A stretch of DNA of 64,000 bases from Neptunicoccus cionae (lineage in GTDB: Bacteria > Pseudomonadota > Alphaproteobacteria > Rhodobacterales > Rhodobacteraceae). How positions within the stretch are numbered: the first letter of the stretch is position 1; every line of letters begins with the position of its first letter. Positions 1 to 11,200 of the stretch are shown piece by piece. The stretch lies in NCBI RefSeq assembly GCF_002860325.1, contig NZ_PKOJ01000008.1, forward strand, positions 210,063-274,062, in the 5' to 3' direction. The position numbers were made by a program, and so were the translations under genes. The notes under the pieces were generated by a model, which worked only from the letters and a program-made list of their open reading frames with translations, did not search any database and was not told the origin of the DNA.

Positions 1-3000
1 AGCCCTGTCGGTAGCCCCCACCAGGGTGTCGTCCAGAGTAGAACCGACGACCGCTTCAATAGCGGTAAGCACGTCTCCTTCTGCATCCCCGCCTACACCT
101 GTGCCATTCCACAGACGCACTGTAACCGAAGCGGAACTTGTCGAGTAATCAGCTGTGTCTGTGCCCGCTCCGCCGTTCAGAATATCTGCTCCGGCACCGC
201 CAATCAGCGTATCATTGAAGTCGCTTCCGTTGAGTTCGTCGTCACCGCCCAACCCGTTAAACGTAACTGCAATATCCGGCTTGCGGAAAACATCAGCGTT
301 CGGTGTGCCAACAACTGCAAGGCTGTCATTGGAGTCATAATCCAAACCATAAACCGCGTCGTATTGGCCCAGTTCAAGGGTCATCGCATCATCAGTAGCG
401 TTAATGCTGTCTACACCGGCCGTTTTGGCTGCCATAAGCTCTGCCACCGTCATAGCTGCGAGATTGCTACCAAGGTCCTCAAGGGCTACTTCATCACCGG
501 AGGCCAGAGAAATCGTTCCCAAACCAACGGCCTGTGCAGCACTAAGGTTGATCCGGTCATCTGTTGCATCAAAGCTGTCGATACCTTTAGCCGCCAGCGC
601 TGTAATCGCAGTAGCGTCCAGAGCCTCCAGATTTGCACCTGTATCGGCCAGAGTAACTTCGTCCTCCGCAGACAGCGCAATCGCCCCCAGGGCTTCGGCC
701 TGTTCAACCGAAAGCGTAAGCTGATCGTCTGAAGCGTCAAGAACATCAATACCCGCAGTTTCAAACGCCTGTATCTCGGCAGTTGTCAGCGCGGAAAGGC
801 TGGCACCGATGTCAGAGACCGTCACCGCATCATTGGATGCAAAGGTCAGATTGCCAAGCGCTTTTGCCTGCGCAACAGAAAGTGTGGCGGCATCGTCGCT
901 CAGGTCCACATTATCCACGCTGGCGCTTTCCAGAGCAGTAATCGCAGCCGGTGTCATTGCTTCAATCTGATCGCCCGTCGCGCTCAGTGTGACATCATCT
1001 CCATCACTCAGCGCAATGGTGCCAAGAGCATTATATGCGTCAAACGTCAGGGTAAGCGCGTCGTCTGTGGCGTCAATCCGGTCGATGCCGGCAACTGCCA
1101 AGGCGGTAATCTGGGCAGACGTCAGACCGGACAGATTGGCACCCGTGTCTTCGAGCGTAACAACATCTCCGTCAGCCAGCGCAACCGAACCGAGCGCCGT
1201 CATCTGGGCTACGGTCAAAGCAAGCGTATCGTCAGTCGCATCAATAACATCAATACCGGCGCCACTTAGCGCGCTTGGATCACCGGCTAGCAAAGCTTCT
1301 ATGTTTTCAGCCGTATCCGCCAGCGTGGCGACATCCCCTCCGGCGAGGGTTATATCCCCCAAAGCTGCAACCTGTGCGGCGCTGAGTGTCAGGCTGTCAT
1401 CGGAAGAGTCGATGATATCGACACCACTGGAAGCCAACGCCGCAATTTGAGCCGCAGTGAGGCTGGACAGATTGCCCGCAGTATCTGAAATTGTAACAGT
1501 GTCCCCGTCGGCCAGAGCAACTGTTCCCAGCGCATTGTATTGCGCCAGCGTCAGTTCAAGAGCATCATCTTCCGCATCAATCGCATCGATACCTTTGGCT
1601 GCAAGAGCTTCTATTTCTGCTGCGGTCAAAGCGGACAGGTTCGCGCCGGTGTCAGCGAGAGTAATGGTATCCTCTGTGTTCAACTCGATAGAGCCAAGAG
1701 CCTCGAATTGCGCCACAGTCAGGTCAAGCACATCGTCAGAGACGTCAATGGACGCTACACCCGAAGCTGCAAGGGCTGCAATCTGCTCCGGTGTAAGGCT
1801 AGCGATATCTGCGCCGCTGTCTTGCATCGAAATTTCATTGCCAGGTGCCAGGGTTATCGTCCCAAGCGCCGCAGCTTGTTCTGCCGACAGGTTCAACGTA
1901 CCATCCGTAGCGTCCAGCATGTCAATTCCGGCTGTCGCGAGGGCTGCAAACTGTGCCGGCGTCAAAGCCTCGATGTTTGCAACTGTGTCAACCAGAGTAA
2001 CCTCCAGATCGGCGTTGATCTTCATGGTGCCGAGTGCAATTGCCTTGGCAACGTCGATTGAAAGCACCGTTCCGTCACTATCCAGAAAATCAATTCCTGC
2101 AGTTGCCAATGCAGCATAATCAGCGGCGCTGAGTGCGGCAACTTCAACTGCCGTACCTGCAACTGTCGCAACAACATCCGGAGCGATCGTCATACCCGTC
2201 AAAGCTAGCGCCTGATCAGGCGAGAATGTCAGCGCACTGTCCGAGCTGTCGATGATATCAACACCTTCCAGTGCAGCGAGTTCAGCCGCAGTCAGGGCCT
2301 CGATCGCCGCAGCAGTATCAGTCAGGGAAACACTGTCCCCTTCTGTCAGCGCAACAGTTCCCAAAGCGTTGTATTGCGCAACAGACAAGGCCAACACATC
2401 ATCCGTTGCATCAATCACGTCGATGCCATCACCCGCCAGCCCTGCAATTTGAACCGCTGTCATGGCGCCCAGATTGGCTCCGGTATCCAGCAGCGTGATT
2501 GTGTCCGCGTCTGTCAGTTGGACTGTCGAGAGGGCATTGTATTCTGCTACGCCGAGCGAAAGCGTATCATCCGTTGAGTCGATGTAATCGACCCCCTTTC
2601 CGGCCAGACCTGAAATCTCGGCAAGAGTAAGCGTATCCAGGTTAGCCTCAGTGTCCACTAAAGAAATAATATCTGTGCCATCCAGAAGAACCGTTCCTAG
2701 TGCCCTGTACTGTTCGACCGTTAAAGCAAGTACGCCATCGGTCGACGAGATTGAATCGAAACCCAAACTTGCCAGCGCCTGAATTTCCAGTGCGCTTAGA
2801 GCTTGGATGTTTGCGGCAAGATCGACGAGAACATTCAGGTTCGCAGCTTTAAGCTGTACGGTCCCCAAAGCCTGTGCCTGCGCAAGATTAAGACTCAGGC
2901 TTCCATCAGTTGCATCCAGAATATCCACGTTTGCGTCAGCCAACGCGGCAATCTCCACGAGACCCAAGGCAGAAATATTTGCGCTGGTATCTGAAATCGA

Positions 3001-3507
3001 GACCAGATTGTCTTCCGCCAGTGTCACCGTACCAAGTGCGCTCAACTGAGCAACAGTAAGTGACAGAACGCCATCCGTTGCGTCCAGAATATCCACGTTT
3101 GCATTAGCCAGAGCGGCAATCTCAACAAGGTTCAGGGCTGCGATATTTGCGCTGGTATCCGACACTGAAACCAGATCGTTCTCTGCCAGAGTCACTGTGC
3201 CAAGTGCGCTCACTTGCGCAACATTGAGCGACAATACGTCATCCGTTGCATCAATTTGGTCAACCAGGTTTCCAGCGAGCGAAGCGATCTGCGCAGTCGT
3301 CATGTTCTGGATCGCAGTGGAGGTGTCGGACACCACGACAAAATCGCTTTCTGTCAGTCCCAGTACAAACGGCCCCAAGTTTAAAATGTCACTCACAGTG
3401 ACTGTCAAAATGTCGAGCACGTCACCGATGAGATTGACGTTCTCCCCCGGGGCGCTCCCAAGGATATTTGTTTCAAGCGAAGTATTGTTTGTCGATTTAG
3501 TATTCAT
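1..3507 (-). CDS. Giant repeat/RTX protein, paralog 1 (C-terminus beyond window edge)
   Basis: An open frame runs from an ATG at 3507 to the left edge (1,169 codons, no stop). After a roughly 45-residue N-terminus, about 18 units of a 56-residue repeat follow, each with the pattern D-T-x-A-N-I/L-x-x-L, then G-I/V-D-x-I/L-D-A-T-D-D, then L-S-V-A-Q-x-x-A-L-G. From about base 315 leftwards the protein changes to RTX calcium-binding motifs (GGAGADILNGGAG) and one copy of a WNGTG-containing unit, the same order as in the complete paralog upstream (5257-23055). By family logic it should be exported by a type I secretion system and sit at or beyond the cell surface, possibly as an adhesin; no exporter is in view. 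The ribosome site before the ATG is weak (GATGGTGATG), so the start is likely but not certain. Substrate or binding partner cannot be read from the sequence. Confidence 0.85.
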   Translation of the reverse strand, partial: MNTKSTNNTSLETNILGSAPGENVNLIGDVLDILTVTVSDILNLGPFVLGLTESDFVVVSDTSTAIQNMTTAQIASLAGNLVDQIDATDDVLSLNVAQVSALGTVTLAENDLVSVSDTSANIAALNLVEIAALANANVDILDATDGVLSLTVAQLSALGTVTLAEDNLVSISDTSANISALGLVEIAALADANVDILDATDGSLSLNLAQAQALGTVQLKAANLNVLVDLAANIQALSALEIQALASLGFDSISSTDGVLALTVEQYRALGTVLLDGTDIISLVDTEANLDTLTLAEISGLAGKGVDYIDSTDDTLSLGVAEYNALSTVQLTDADTITLLDTGANLGAMTAVQIAGLAGDGIDVIDATDDVLALSVAQYNALGTVALTEGDSVSLTDTAAAIEALTAAELAALEGVDIIDSSDSALTFSPDQALALTGMTIAPDVVATVAGTAVEVAALSAADYAALATAGIDFLDSDGTVLSIDVAKAIALGTMKINADLEVTLVDTVANIEALTPAQFAALATAGIDMLDATDGTLNLSAEQAAALGTITLAPGNEISMQDSGADIASLTPEQIAALAASGVASIDVSDDVLDLTVAQFEALGSIELNTEDTITLADTGANLSALTAAEIEALAAKGIDAIDAEDDALELTLAQYNALGTVALADGDTVTISDTAGNLSSLTAAQIAALASSGVDIIDSSDDSLTLSAAQVAALGDITLAGGDVATLADTAENIEALLAGDPSALSGAGIDVIDATDDTLALTVAQMTALGSVALADGDVVTLEDTGANLSGLTSAQITALAVAGIDRIDATDDALTLTFDAYNALGTIALSDGDDVTLSATGDQIEAMTPAAITALESASVDNVDLSDDAATLSVAQAKALGNLTFASNDAVTVSDIGASLSALTTAEIQAFETAGIDVLDASDDQLTLSVEQAEALGAIALSAEDEVTLADTGANLEALDATAITALAAKGIDSFDATDDRINLSAAQAVGLGTISLASGDEVALEDLGSNLAAMTVAELMAAKTAGVDSINATDDAMTLELGQYDAVYGLDYDSNDSLAVVGTPNADVFRKPDIAVTFNGLGGDDELNGSDFNDTLIGGAGADILNGGAGTDTADYSTSSASVTVRLWNGTGVGGDAEGDVLTAIEAVVGSTLDDTLVGATDRA
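316..3360 (-). repeat. 168-bp tandem coding repeats (paralog 1)
   Basis: About 18 degenerate in-frame units of 168 bp. Most have diverged, but the units around 2912 and 3080 share near-identical stretches exactly 168 bp apart, which points to a recent unit duplication. Confidence 0.8.
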
Positions 3508-5256
3508 TTCATCACCATCTGAATTTGATCAGCGTGTTTGAACATTGAGATTTAAAATGTTTGAAAGCACACGCCGGTTAAAGAAACTGTTTGATCTGCC
3601 ATCGGTCCCCCGAGATTGCCTTAAGGGCCTTCTGGGACCGGGCCCGTTTAATTCACGGACCTAGGCAGCGTGTTTGCTGGCACGTTAATCCGTGCCGAAC
3701 CTCCAGTCCTGTACAAGCTAACGCCGGCGCCTAACGATTGTAGACTGCTCACAACGCATAGCTCTGTGTGACCTGCGGTTTCATGGCCGAGTGAAGCCAC
3801 CCCCATCTTTTCAATTGTCGGTTTCGTAAACATACAGTTTCGCCCCTTTCAAACTTACCAACTCTACTGCAGCAGACTGACCCGCTATAGTTGCGCGAAC
3901 CTGTTGCACGAAGGCTGACATCCAAACACGTCAGGGTAGAACTACGCTCTTCAGCGAACCTTCTTCCCTCAGGTTCCGGACAACTGCTCAACCCATCGCT
4001 TTCGCCTTGCTGTCTGATGAAAACTTAGCATAAACACGCCAAACGACAGCCCGTCACTGTGCACGTTTAGGTAATAATTGAGGATTACTCCGGTGGGATT
4101 GGGTCTTAACTGAGGACAATTCACAGGCGCAAATCTGAAAAAACTGATGCAACTAACAGTAGATTTATCGTGACATTTTGGGATGATTTTAAGTGCTCAA
4201 AAGGGGCCTTATCCAAAGCAAAAAGCAACCTAAAGGAGAAATCGAGACACCCGCCAACCCATTAGGTTTATTACGCTTTTTCCATAAAACCATTCCGAAC
4301 GTCGATATTCATGCGCACCCGTAATGAGCGATCACTCCAATTGCGTTAAAAACTGTCGAAAAAGTTTACGCGCGACAAGAAAAATTCGTTCAATTTTAAG
4401 ATAGAATTTTACATCCTCCTTATTGCAAAAATGCAACGCAGGTTTTTGTAAAATTCTACAGATCAAAAAATCTGCTTAATTCGAACATATTCTTACGAAA
4501 GCCACATTCGAAATGCTCTGTGTTCGGGCCGCCCCTCCCCTTTCGTAGGAGCCCGGAGAGTATGCGGTTCTCGGCAAAACGACTTACGACATACCAATTC
4601 GTGGGGGTATTACCAAAAATAGCAGAAAATCTGGCCCCCGTCAGTACGTGCATAGGCATATCCACCCTATTCGTAAGAACTCGAATCGGCCCAAACGGAT
4701 AGGGAGGCACCGAAACAGGAACCGGTTCTGTTTGCAGGTGTTGCAGGAGTTTGATTGTCCAAGTTTTGCCACATTCTGCGCCCGAATTTCGAGATCAGGC
4801 CTGCCAGATCGCCTGTTTCTGGCCTCTTAACAACCTATCAGCCAAATGGTGCCAAGTTTCTGTCCCAATTAGGGCAAACCCACCTGGCAGGGGCGACACA
4901 ACGCCACAATTTGGGCATCGCGAGGCCAAAAATCATGATTGTTAGCCCACAAATGATCCGCCATTTTATGGAGAATCTTCAATAGTAGACTGGGATATAT
5001 ACGTAAATTTGCGCGAAATCCGGCTTTCCGGCTGTAAACAGAAAATGATGATTCGAGTGTAATTTCGCGGTATTTTTACCTGATGGTAAATTTTTAACCA
5101 AAGTTAAACGCTGCTTACAATTTACTAAACTGGCTGCTCCTATAACGAGATTGAAGAAATCTTCACACAGATGTAAAAAGCCCGCCCGGATTAACCGAGC
5201 GGGCTTTTCTGTTTTATGAGCGGCGCCGGGCAGTTTTACCAACCAGGCGAACACGC
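3508..5256. other. Long non-coding spacer between the giant genes
   Basis: About 1.75 kb without a convincing gene. It is AT-richer than the flanks. Contents seen: a hairpin CGGTCCC/GGGACCG at 3603-3640, within 135 bases upstream of the paralog 1 start, possibly 5' leader structure; a 10-bp motif in opposite orientations at 4490-4499 and 4670-4679 (TTCTTACGAA / TTCGTAAGAA); several GCCA-containing motifs between about 4760 and 4920; a TTAA-N6-TTAA sequence near 5093-5106 that resembles a CtrA site but has a 6- rather than 7-base spacer; and the terminator at 5176-5208. An 84-codon open frame (4456-4710, minus) has no recognisable product. Confidence 0.6.
5176..5208 (-). terminator. Rho-independent terminator after the giant gene
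   Basis: A perfect 10-bp stem (AAAAGCCCGC with GCGGGCTTTT) is extended by three more pairs around the loop ATTAA. A-tract on the left and T-tract on the right make it functional in both directions. It lies about 50 bp past the TAA stop of the 5,932-residue gene. Confidence 0.9.
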
Positions 5257-8200
5257 TTAGATGAAGTCGAAGCTATCGATGTCACCTATCGCAACTCCCA
5301 TCAAATCGATGTAATCGGTCGGAGATGCTGTAATGGTCGCTCTTACGCCACCAGAGATCGAGGTGACTGTCAGATCTGCATAGGTCAAGCCACCAATCAG
5401 ATCTACTGTATCAGCACCGTCTTCAAACTCCTGAACAATATCCCCTTCATAACCAGTACCAAAGACAAACACGTCATTGCCTGCGCCACCTATGAGCGTG
5501 TCAGATCCGACACCACCGTCAAGACGATCCGCACCGGAGAGGCCGTTCAGGTAGTCGTTACCGCCCTCCCCGCGCAAGAAGTTCGCCTGGTTCGTCGACC
5601 CGATCAGGAAGTCATTAAAGGCGGACCCTCTGACATTCTCGATCCCGCCTAGGACATCGCCCTGCGCATCACCGCCAACACCGGTGCCGTTCCACAAGCG
5701 AATTGTAACGCCCGCGGTACTTTGGATGTATTCGACCGTATCGTTACCGGTGCCACCGTATAGTGAATCGGCACCAGCGCCGCCGACCAAAATATCGTCA
5801 CCGGAAAGCGCATCGATGTAGTCATTACCCGCACCACCAACGAGCCGGTTGGCAACGTTGTTAGAGCCGATAATCACGTCATTGAAACTGGTCCCGGTTA
5901 CGTCTTCGATCCCACCCAAGGTGTCTCCTTGTGCGTCGCCGCCGGTTCCTGTGCCGTTCCACAACCGGATTGTCACTCCCCCAGCTGTACTTGTCGAGTA
6001 GTCTGCGCGGTCGATACCTGAACCACCAATCAGGTAGTCTGCGCCGGCGCCGCCATACAGGACGTCATCCCCGTCACCGCCATCCAGCGTATCATCGCCG
6101 GACAAGCCGAGCAGATAATCGCGGCCGGCAGCCCCTTTCAGATAGTCTGCCACACTTGCAGCCCCGACCAGAGAGTCGTTGAAGTTGGAACCTGTCACGG
6201 TTTCGATGCCTGTCAGGGTATCGCCTTCGGCATCCCCTCCCGAGCCTGTTCCGTTCCACAAGCGCACTGTGACACCACTTGTGCTGGCCAGATACTCGAC
6301 CGCGTCAGATCCGGCACCACCGTCGAGACTGTCAGCACCTGCTCCACCGATCAGTGTGTCGTTATCGGCTCCCCCGTATAGGGTATCGTCTCCTGACAAC
6401 CCGTTGATGAAGTCATTGCCGCCCCGACCTTCGAGCTTGTTGTTCACGCCAACGGCGCCGACAAAAACATCCCGCATGGAAGAACCGACGACACCCTCTA
6501 TTCCGGTGAGTGTATCACCCTCGGCGTCACCTCCGGCTCCTGTACCGTTCCACAGTTTGACTGTCACACCAAGCGCGCTTCCAGCGTAATCTGCAATGTC
6601 GAAACCGGCACCACCGTCGAGGACATCCGCACCGGCACCGCCGACCAGAATGTCATCGCCATCTCCACCTATGAGAGTGTCGTTACCGGAGAGACCATTC
6701 ATGTAGTCATTACCGGCTCCACCATCCAAAAAATCTGCTGAGTTCGTCGCACCGATAAGTACATCGTTATGCACAGCCCCTGTGATACCCTCGATACTGC
6801 TGAGAATGTCCCCTTCAGCGTCGCCGCCCGTACCGGTTCCGTTCCACAAGCGCACCGTGACACCGGCAGAACTGTCGGAGTAATCGGCGATATCATTACC
6901 GTCACCACCGTTCAGCGTATCTGCTCCGGCACCACCATTCAGAGTATCTCCCAGTGCGCTACCGTTCAGTTCGTCGTTGCCCTCCAGGCCTTTGAAACTT
7001 ACCGCAACATTGGCGCTGCTGAAGACGTCATCGCCAGATGTGCCCTCTACCGTCAGGCTGTCTGTGGCGTCAAACTCCATGCCGCTGGTCGCGGCATATT
7101 GATCGAAGCTAAACACAAGCGCATCGTCGCTGGCGTCTAGACCATCAATGCCACCACCGACGAATGCAGCGAGCTGGGCCGCAGTAAGCGCCTGAATATT
7201 CGCAGCGGTATCGGACACTGTTGCATCGTCCCCCGTAGCGATCAGGATTGCTCCCAAGGCTACAGCCTGTGCAGCGCTCAGTGTGATCTGGTCATCCGTT
7301 GCGTCAAACACATCCACACCCAGCGTAGCCAGTGCGGAAATCTCTGTTGCACTCAGTGCAGAAAGACCGGCACCAGTATCCGCGATAGTAACAGTATCAC
7401 CGGCAGTCAGAGAAACAGCACCCAAGGCATCAATCTGTGCCAGAGTAAACGTCAGTGCATCGTCCGAAGCATCCAGTGCATCCACACCCGCTCCTTCCAA
7501 TGCAGCCAGTTCGCTGACAGTCATCGCTGACAGCGTCGCCCCTGTGTCACGCAAAGTGACGACGTCCGCTTCGCTCAGTGCGACCGCGCCGAGAGAATTG
7601 AACTGTGCCAGCGTCAACGTTAACTCGCCGTCAGTGGCATCCAACACATCTACGCCAAGTCCTGCAAGCGCCGCGATTTCACCGGCTGTCATTGCAGACA
7701 GTGCCGCTCCCGTGTCCTGCAATGTTACTGTATCGCCACTTGTCAGAGCGACCGGTCCAAGGGAGTTCAATTGCGCGACGGACAGCGCCAATACGTCATC
7801 CGAAGCATCAATCCTGTCAATGCCGAACCCGGACAAGGCACCGATTTGTACCGCCGTCATTGCACCGATGTTGGCCCCCGTATCTACCAGAACCCCCATA
7901 TCTGCAGGTGCAATGGATACGGATCCCAGAGCAATCGTTTGTGCTGCGGTCAATTCAACCAGATCATCGGTTGCATCGATCGTATCCACGTTTCCGGCAG
8001 ACAGTGCCGCCACCTCTGCGACGGTCATGGCAGAGATGCTTGCGCCCGTATCTTCCAGCGTAACCAGATCCCCCGCACTCAACTGAACGGTTCCGAGCGC
8101 CTGGAACTGTGCAACTGATAGCGCCAGAGAATTGTCTGAGGCATCAATTTCACTCACGCCTGATGCTGCCAGGGCTCCGATCTGGGAAACGCTCATCGCG

Positions 8201-11200
8201 GCCAGATTGCTCCCTGTATCGACCAGCGTAACCGTATCGCTTGCTGAAAGAACAACCGATCCAAGTGCCTCCAGTTGCGCAACGGTCAGAGACAGGCTGT
8301 CATCATCGGCGTCAATTGCATCGATGTTATAGGTCTCCAGCGCCGCAAGCTGTGCCACGGACAATGCAGCGATATCCTCACCACGATCCACCAGCGTCGC
8401 GGTATCACCGTCTGCCACAACCAGCGTATCCAGTGCCAGAACCTGAATTACAGAAAGGTTGATCTCGTCATCTGTAGCATCAAGAACGTCCACACCGGCA
8501 GCACCAAGAGAAGTTAGTTCGGACACTGTCAGGGCCGCCAGTGCAGCACCGGTATCAACGATGGAAACATCGTCGCCTGCTGCAAGGGTAACACTTGCGA
8601 GCGCACCGAACTGGGCCAGCGACAGGCTCAATACGTCATCTGTCGCATCCAGTCCGTCAATACCGGCAGCCTCCAGCGCACCAATCTGTGCGACGCTGAG
8701 GGCTGCAAGGTTGGCGCCGGTGTCTGCGAGCGTGACCGTGTTGGCACCGGTCAACGCGACGCTTCCCAAGGCCAGATATTGTGCGACTGTAAGGGAAAGG
8801 GCACCGTCGGTCGCATTGATCTTGTCTACGCCGGCGGCTGCAAGAGCCGCAATCTGGGTAGATGTCATCGCTGCGATGGCGGCACCTGTATCCGAAACAG
8901 TAACGTCATCATCACCCGCAACAGTCACTGCACCAAGGGCTGTTGCCTGTGCGACCGTAAGACTGATGACACCGTCGCTGACATCCAGAGCATCAATTCC
9001 GGCAGCTTCCAGACCACCGATCTCGGTGGCCGTCAAAGCAGCCAGCGTTGCGCCGGTATCTGCCAGTGTGACGGTATCGTCTCCGGTCAGGGCAACCGTA
9101 CCAAGGGCATTGTACTGATCGAGCGACAGGACAAGAACATCGTCGCTTGCATCCAGAGCATCAACTCCGGCGGCTTGCAGTGCCGAGATGGCCGACACAG
9201 TCAAGGCTGCCAGATTTGCACCGGTGTCAACGAGCGTTACGGTATCTCCGCCGGTCAGGGTGACAGAACCAAGAGCGTTGAACTGCTCGATCGAAAGCGC
9301 CAGCACGTCGTCCGTTGCGTCCAGGACATCGATATGATCCCCGCCCAGCGCCGAAATCTGTGTCACGGACAAACCGGCCAACTGCGAACCGCTGTCGGCC
9401 AGTGTGACAACATCATCCGCCGTCAGTTCAACCGCCCCGAGTGCCTGATATTGGGCAACGGAGAGAGACAGAACATCATCTATGGCATCTATAATGTCGA
9501 CACCGGCAGCTTCGAGGCCACTAATGTCCATGGAACCGAGCATTCCCAATGCCGCGCCAGTATCCGCCAGAGTGACGGTATCTGTCTGCGTCAGGGACAT
9601 TCCCGAAGGCAGGGCCATCGCGTCGGATTTGGCGGACACCATCGCTCCACTGTATCCGGTAATCGCTTGATACTGATTGATGCTCAGGCTCAGTTCGTCA
9701 TCCGATGCGTCGACAATGTCAAAGCCGGCCTGTTTCAGGTCCTGGATTTCGGAAATTGACATATCTGCCAGATTCACACCCAGATCGAGAAGCGTTGCAA
9801 CATCCCCGCCGTCAATAACGAGCCCCGCAGCAAAGAGAGCTGTCCCCTGCGCCACGCTGAACGAAACGGCATTTTCGCTAGCGTCAATCCGTTCCAATCC
9901 ACTGGTTCCAAGGCCCGCGATCTGTGTCGTCGTAAGGGCTGACAAGGCAGCGGAGGTATCCGCTACAATTGCCGTTACCCCGTCACCAACGGTCACAGCC
10001 CCGAGTGCAGTCGCTTGATCCACGCTCAGATAGATGTCCTGACCGTTCGATGTGACGGTGGAAACACCAGCGGCTTCCAAGCCTGCAATCTGCGCGACGG
10101 TCATGTTCTGGATATTGGCCGCCACGTCGTAAATCGTAACATCATCATCAGAAGAAAGAGACAACGACCCGAGTGCGAGATATTGCGCAACGTTCAGTAC
10201 GAGCGAATTGTCGCTCGCATCGAATGTATCAATTCCAGCTGTACCAAAGGCTGCGATTTCGGTCGGGGTAAGCTCTGCAAATACGTACCCTGCATCGGAT
10301 ATCGTGACAACATCGTTCGCTGCAAACACGACTGCTCCGAGAGATTTGGCTTTCAGCACATCAAGCGTCAGGATGTTTTCTGTCACATCCAGCCTATCGA
10401 TACCTGCCGCTTCCAGTCCGCCAATCGCCGTTGCATCCAGCATGGCGAATGCAGCAGCTGTGTCCGCCAGGGTCACTTCATCCATCTGCGAAAGCGTCAG
10501 GCCGCCGTCACCTGTGATGTAATTGTACTGCTCCACGTTCAAGCTAAGCGTGTTGTCAATTGCATCCAGCTTGTCAAAGCCCACAGCTACAAGATTGGTC
10601 AGATGCGTTACCGGCAAACCGCTTATAAGTGCGCCCAAATCCAGAATGGTTGCCGTATCTGCAGCTTCGATGGTTATATCTGCTTCGGCCAAAGCCAAGG
10701 CTGCATCAACACTGAAGGACACACTTCCATCGGTCGCATCAAGAGTGTCTATGCCACTTGATCCCAAGCCTGCGATTTGCGCGGCGGTCAATGACCCTAG
10801 AGCTGCCGAGTTGTCAACAACGGTCACTGTATCTTCACTATCTACAACTACACTACCAAGAGCGGTGGCCTGCAAGACACTCAGGTCCAAAGCACCGTCA
10901 GTCGCGTCAAGCTCGGAAACACCCGCTGCTGAAAGCAACGATATTTCGCCCGTAGTGAGCGTGGCAAGTGCGGCACCCGTATCTGCGATCGTAACGACGT
11001 CACCCGTACCAAAGGAAATTGTTCCCAGAGCCCGATACTGTGCAACACTAAGCGTTTGAAGATCATCACTTGCGTCAAAAACATCTACCCCCGCGGCTTC
11101 CAACGCCGCAATCTGCGATACCGACAGGGCCGAGAAATCAGCCTCCGCGCCTACAACAGTCACAACGTCATCGGATGCAAAAGTTACTGTCCCAAGCGCG

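Noticed and set aside
4456..4710. 84-codon minus-strand frame in the spacer between the giant genes
   Set aside because: No convincing ribosome site, no recognisable motif, and base use like the surrounding non-coding DNA.
5088..5110. TTAA-N6-TTAA near 5093 as a CtrA binding site
   Set aside because: The spacer is six bases instead of seven and no start of transcription is known nearby; noted only as part of the spacer.
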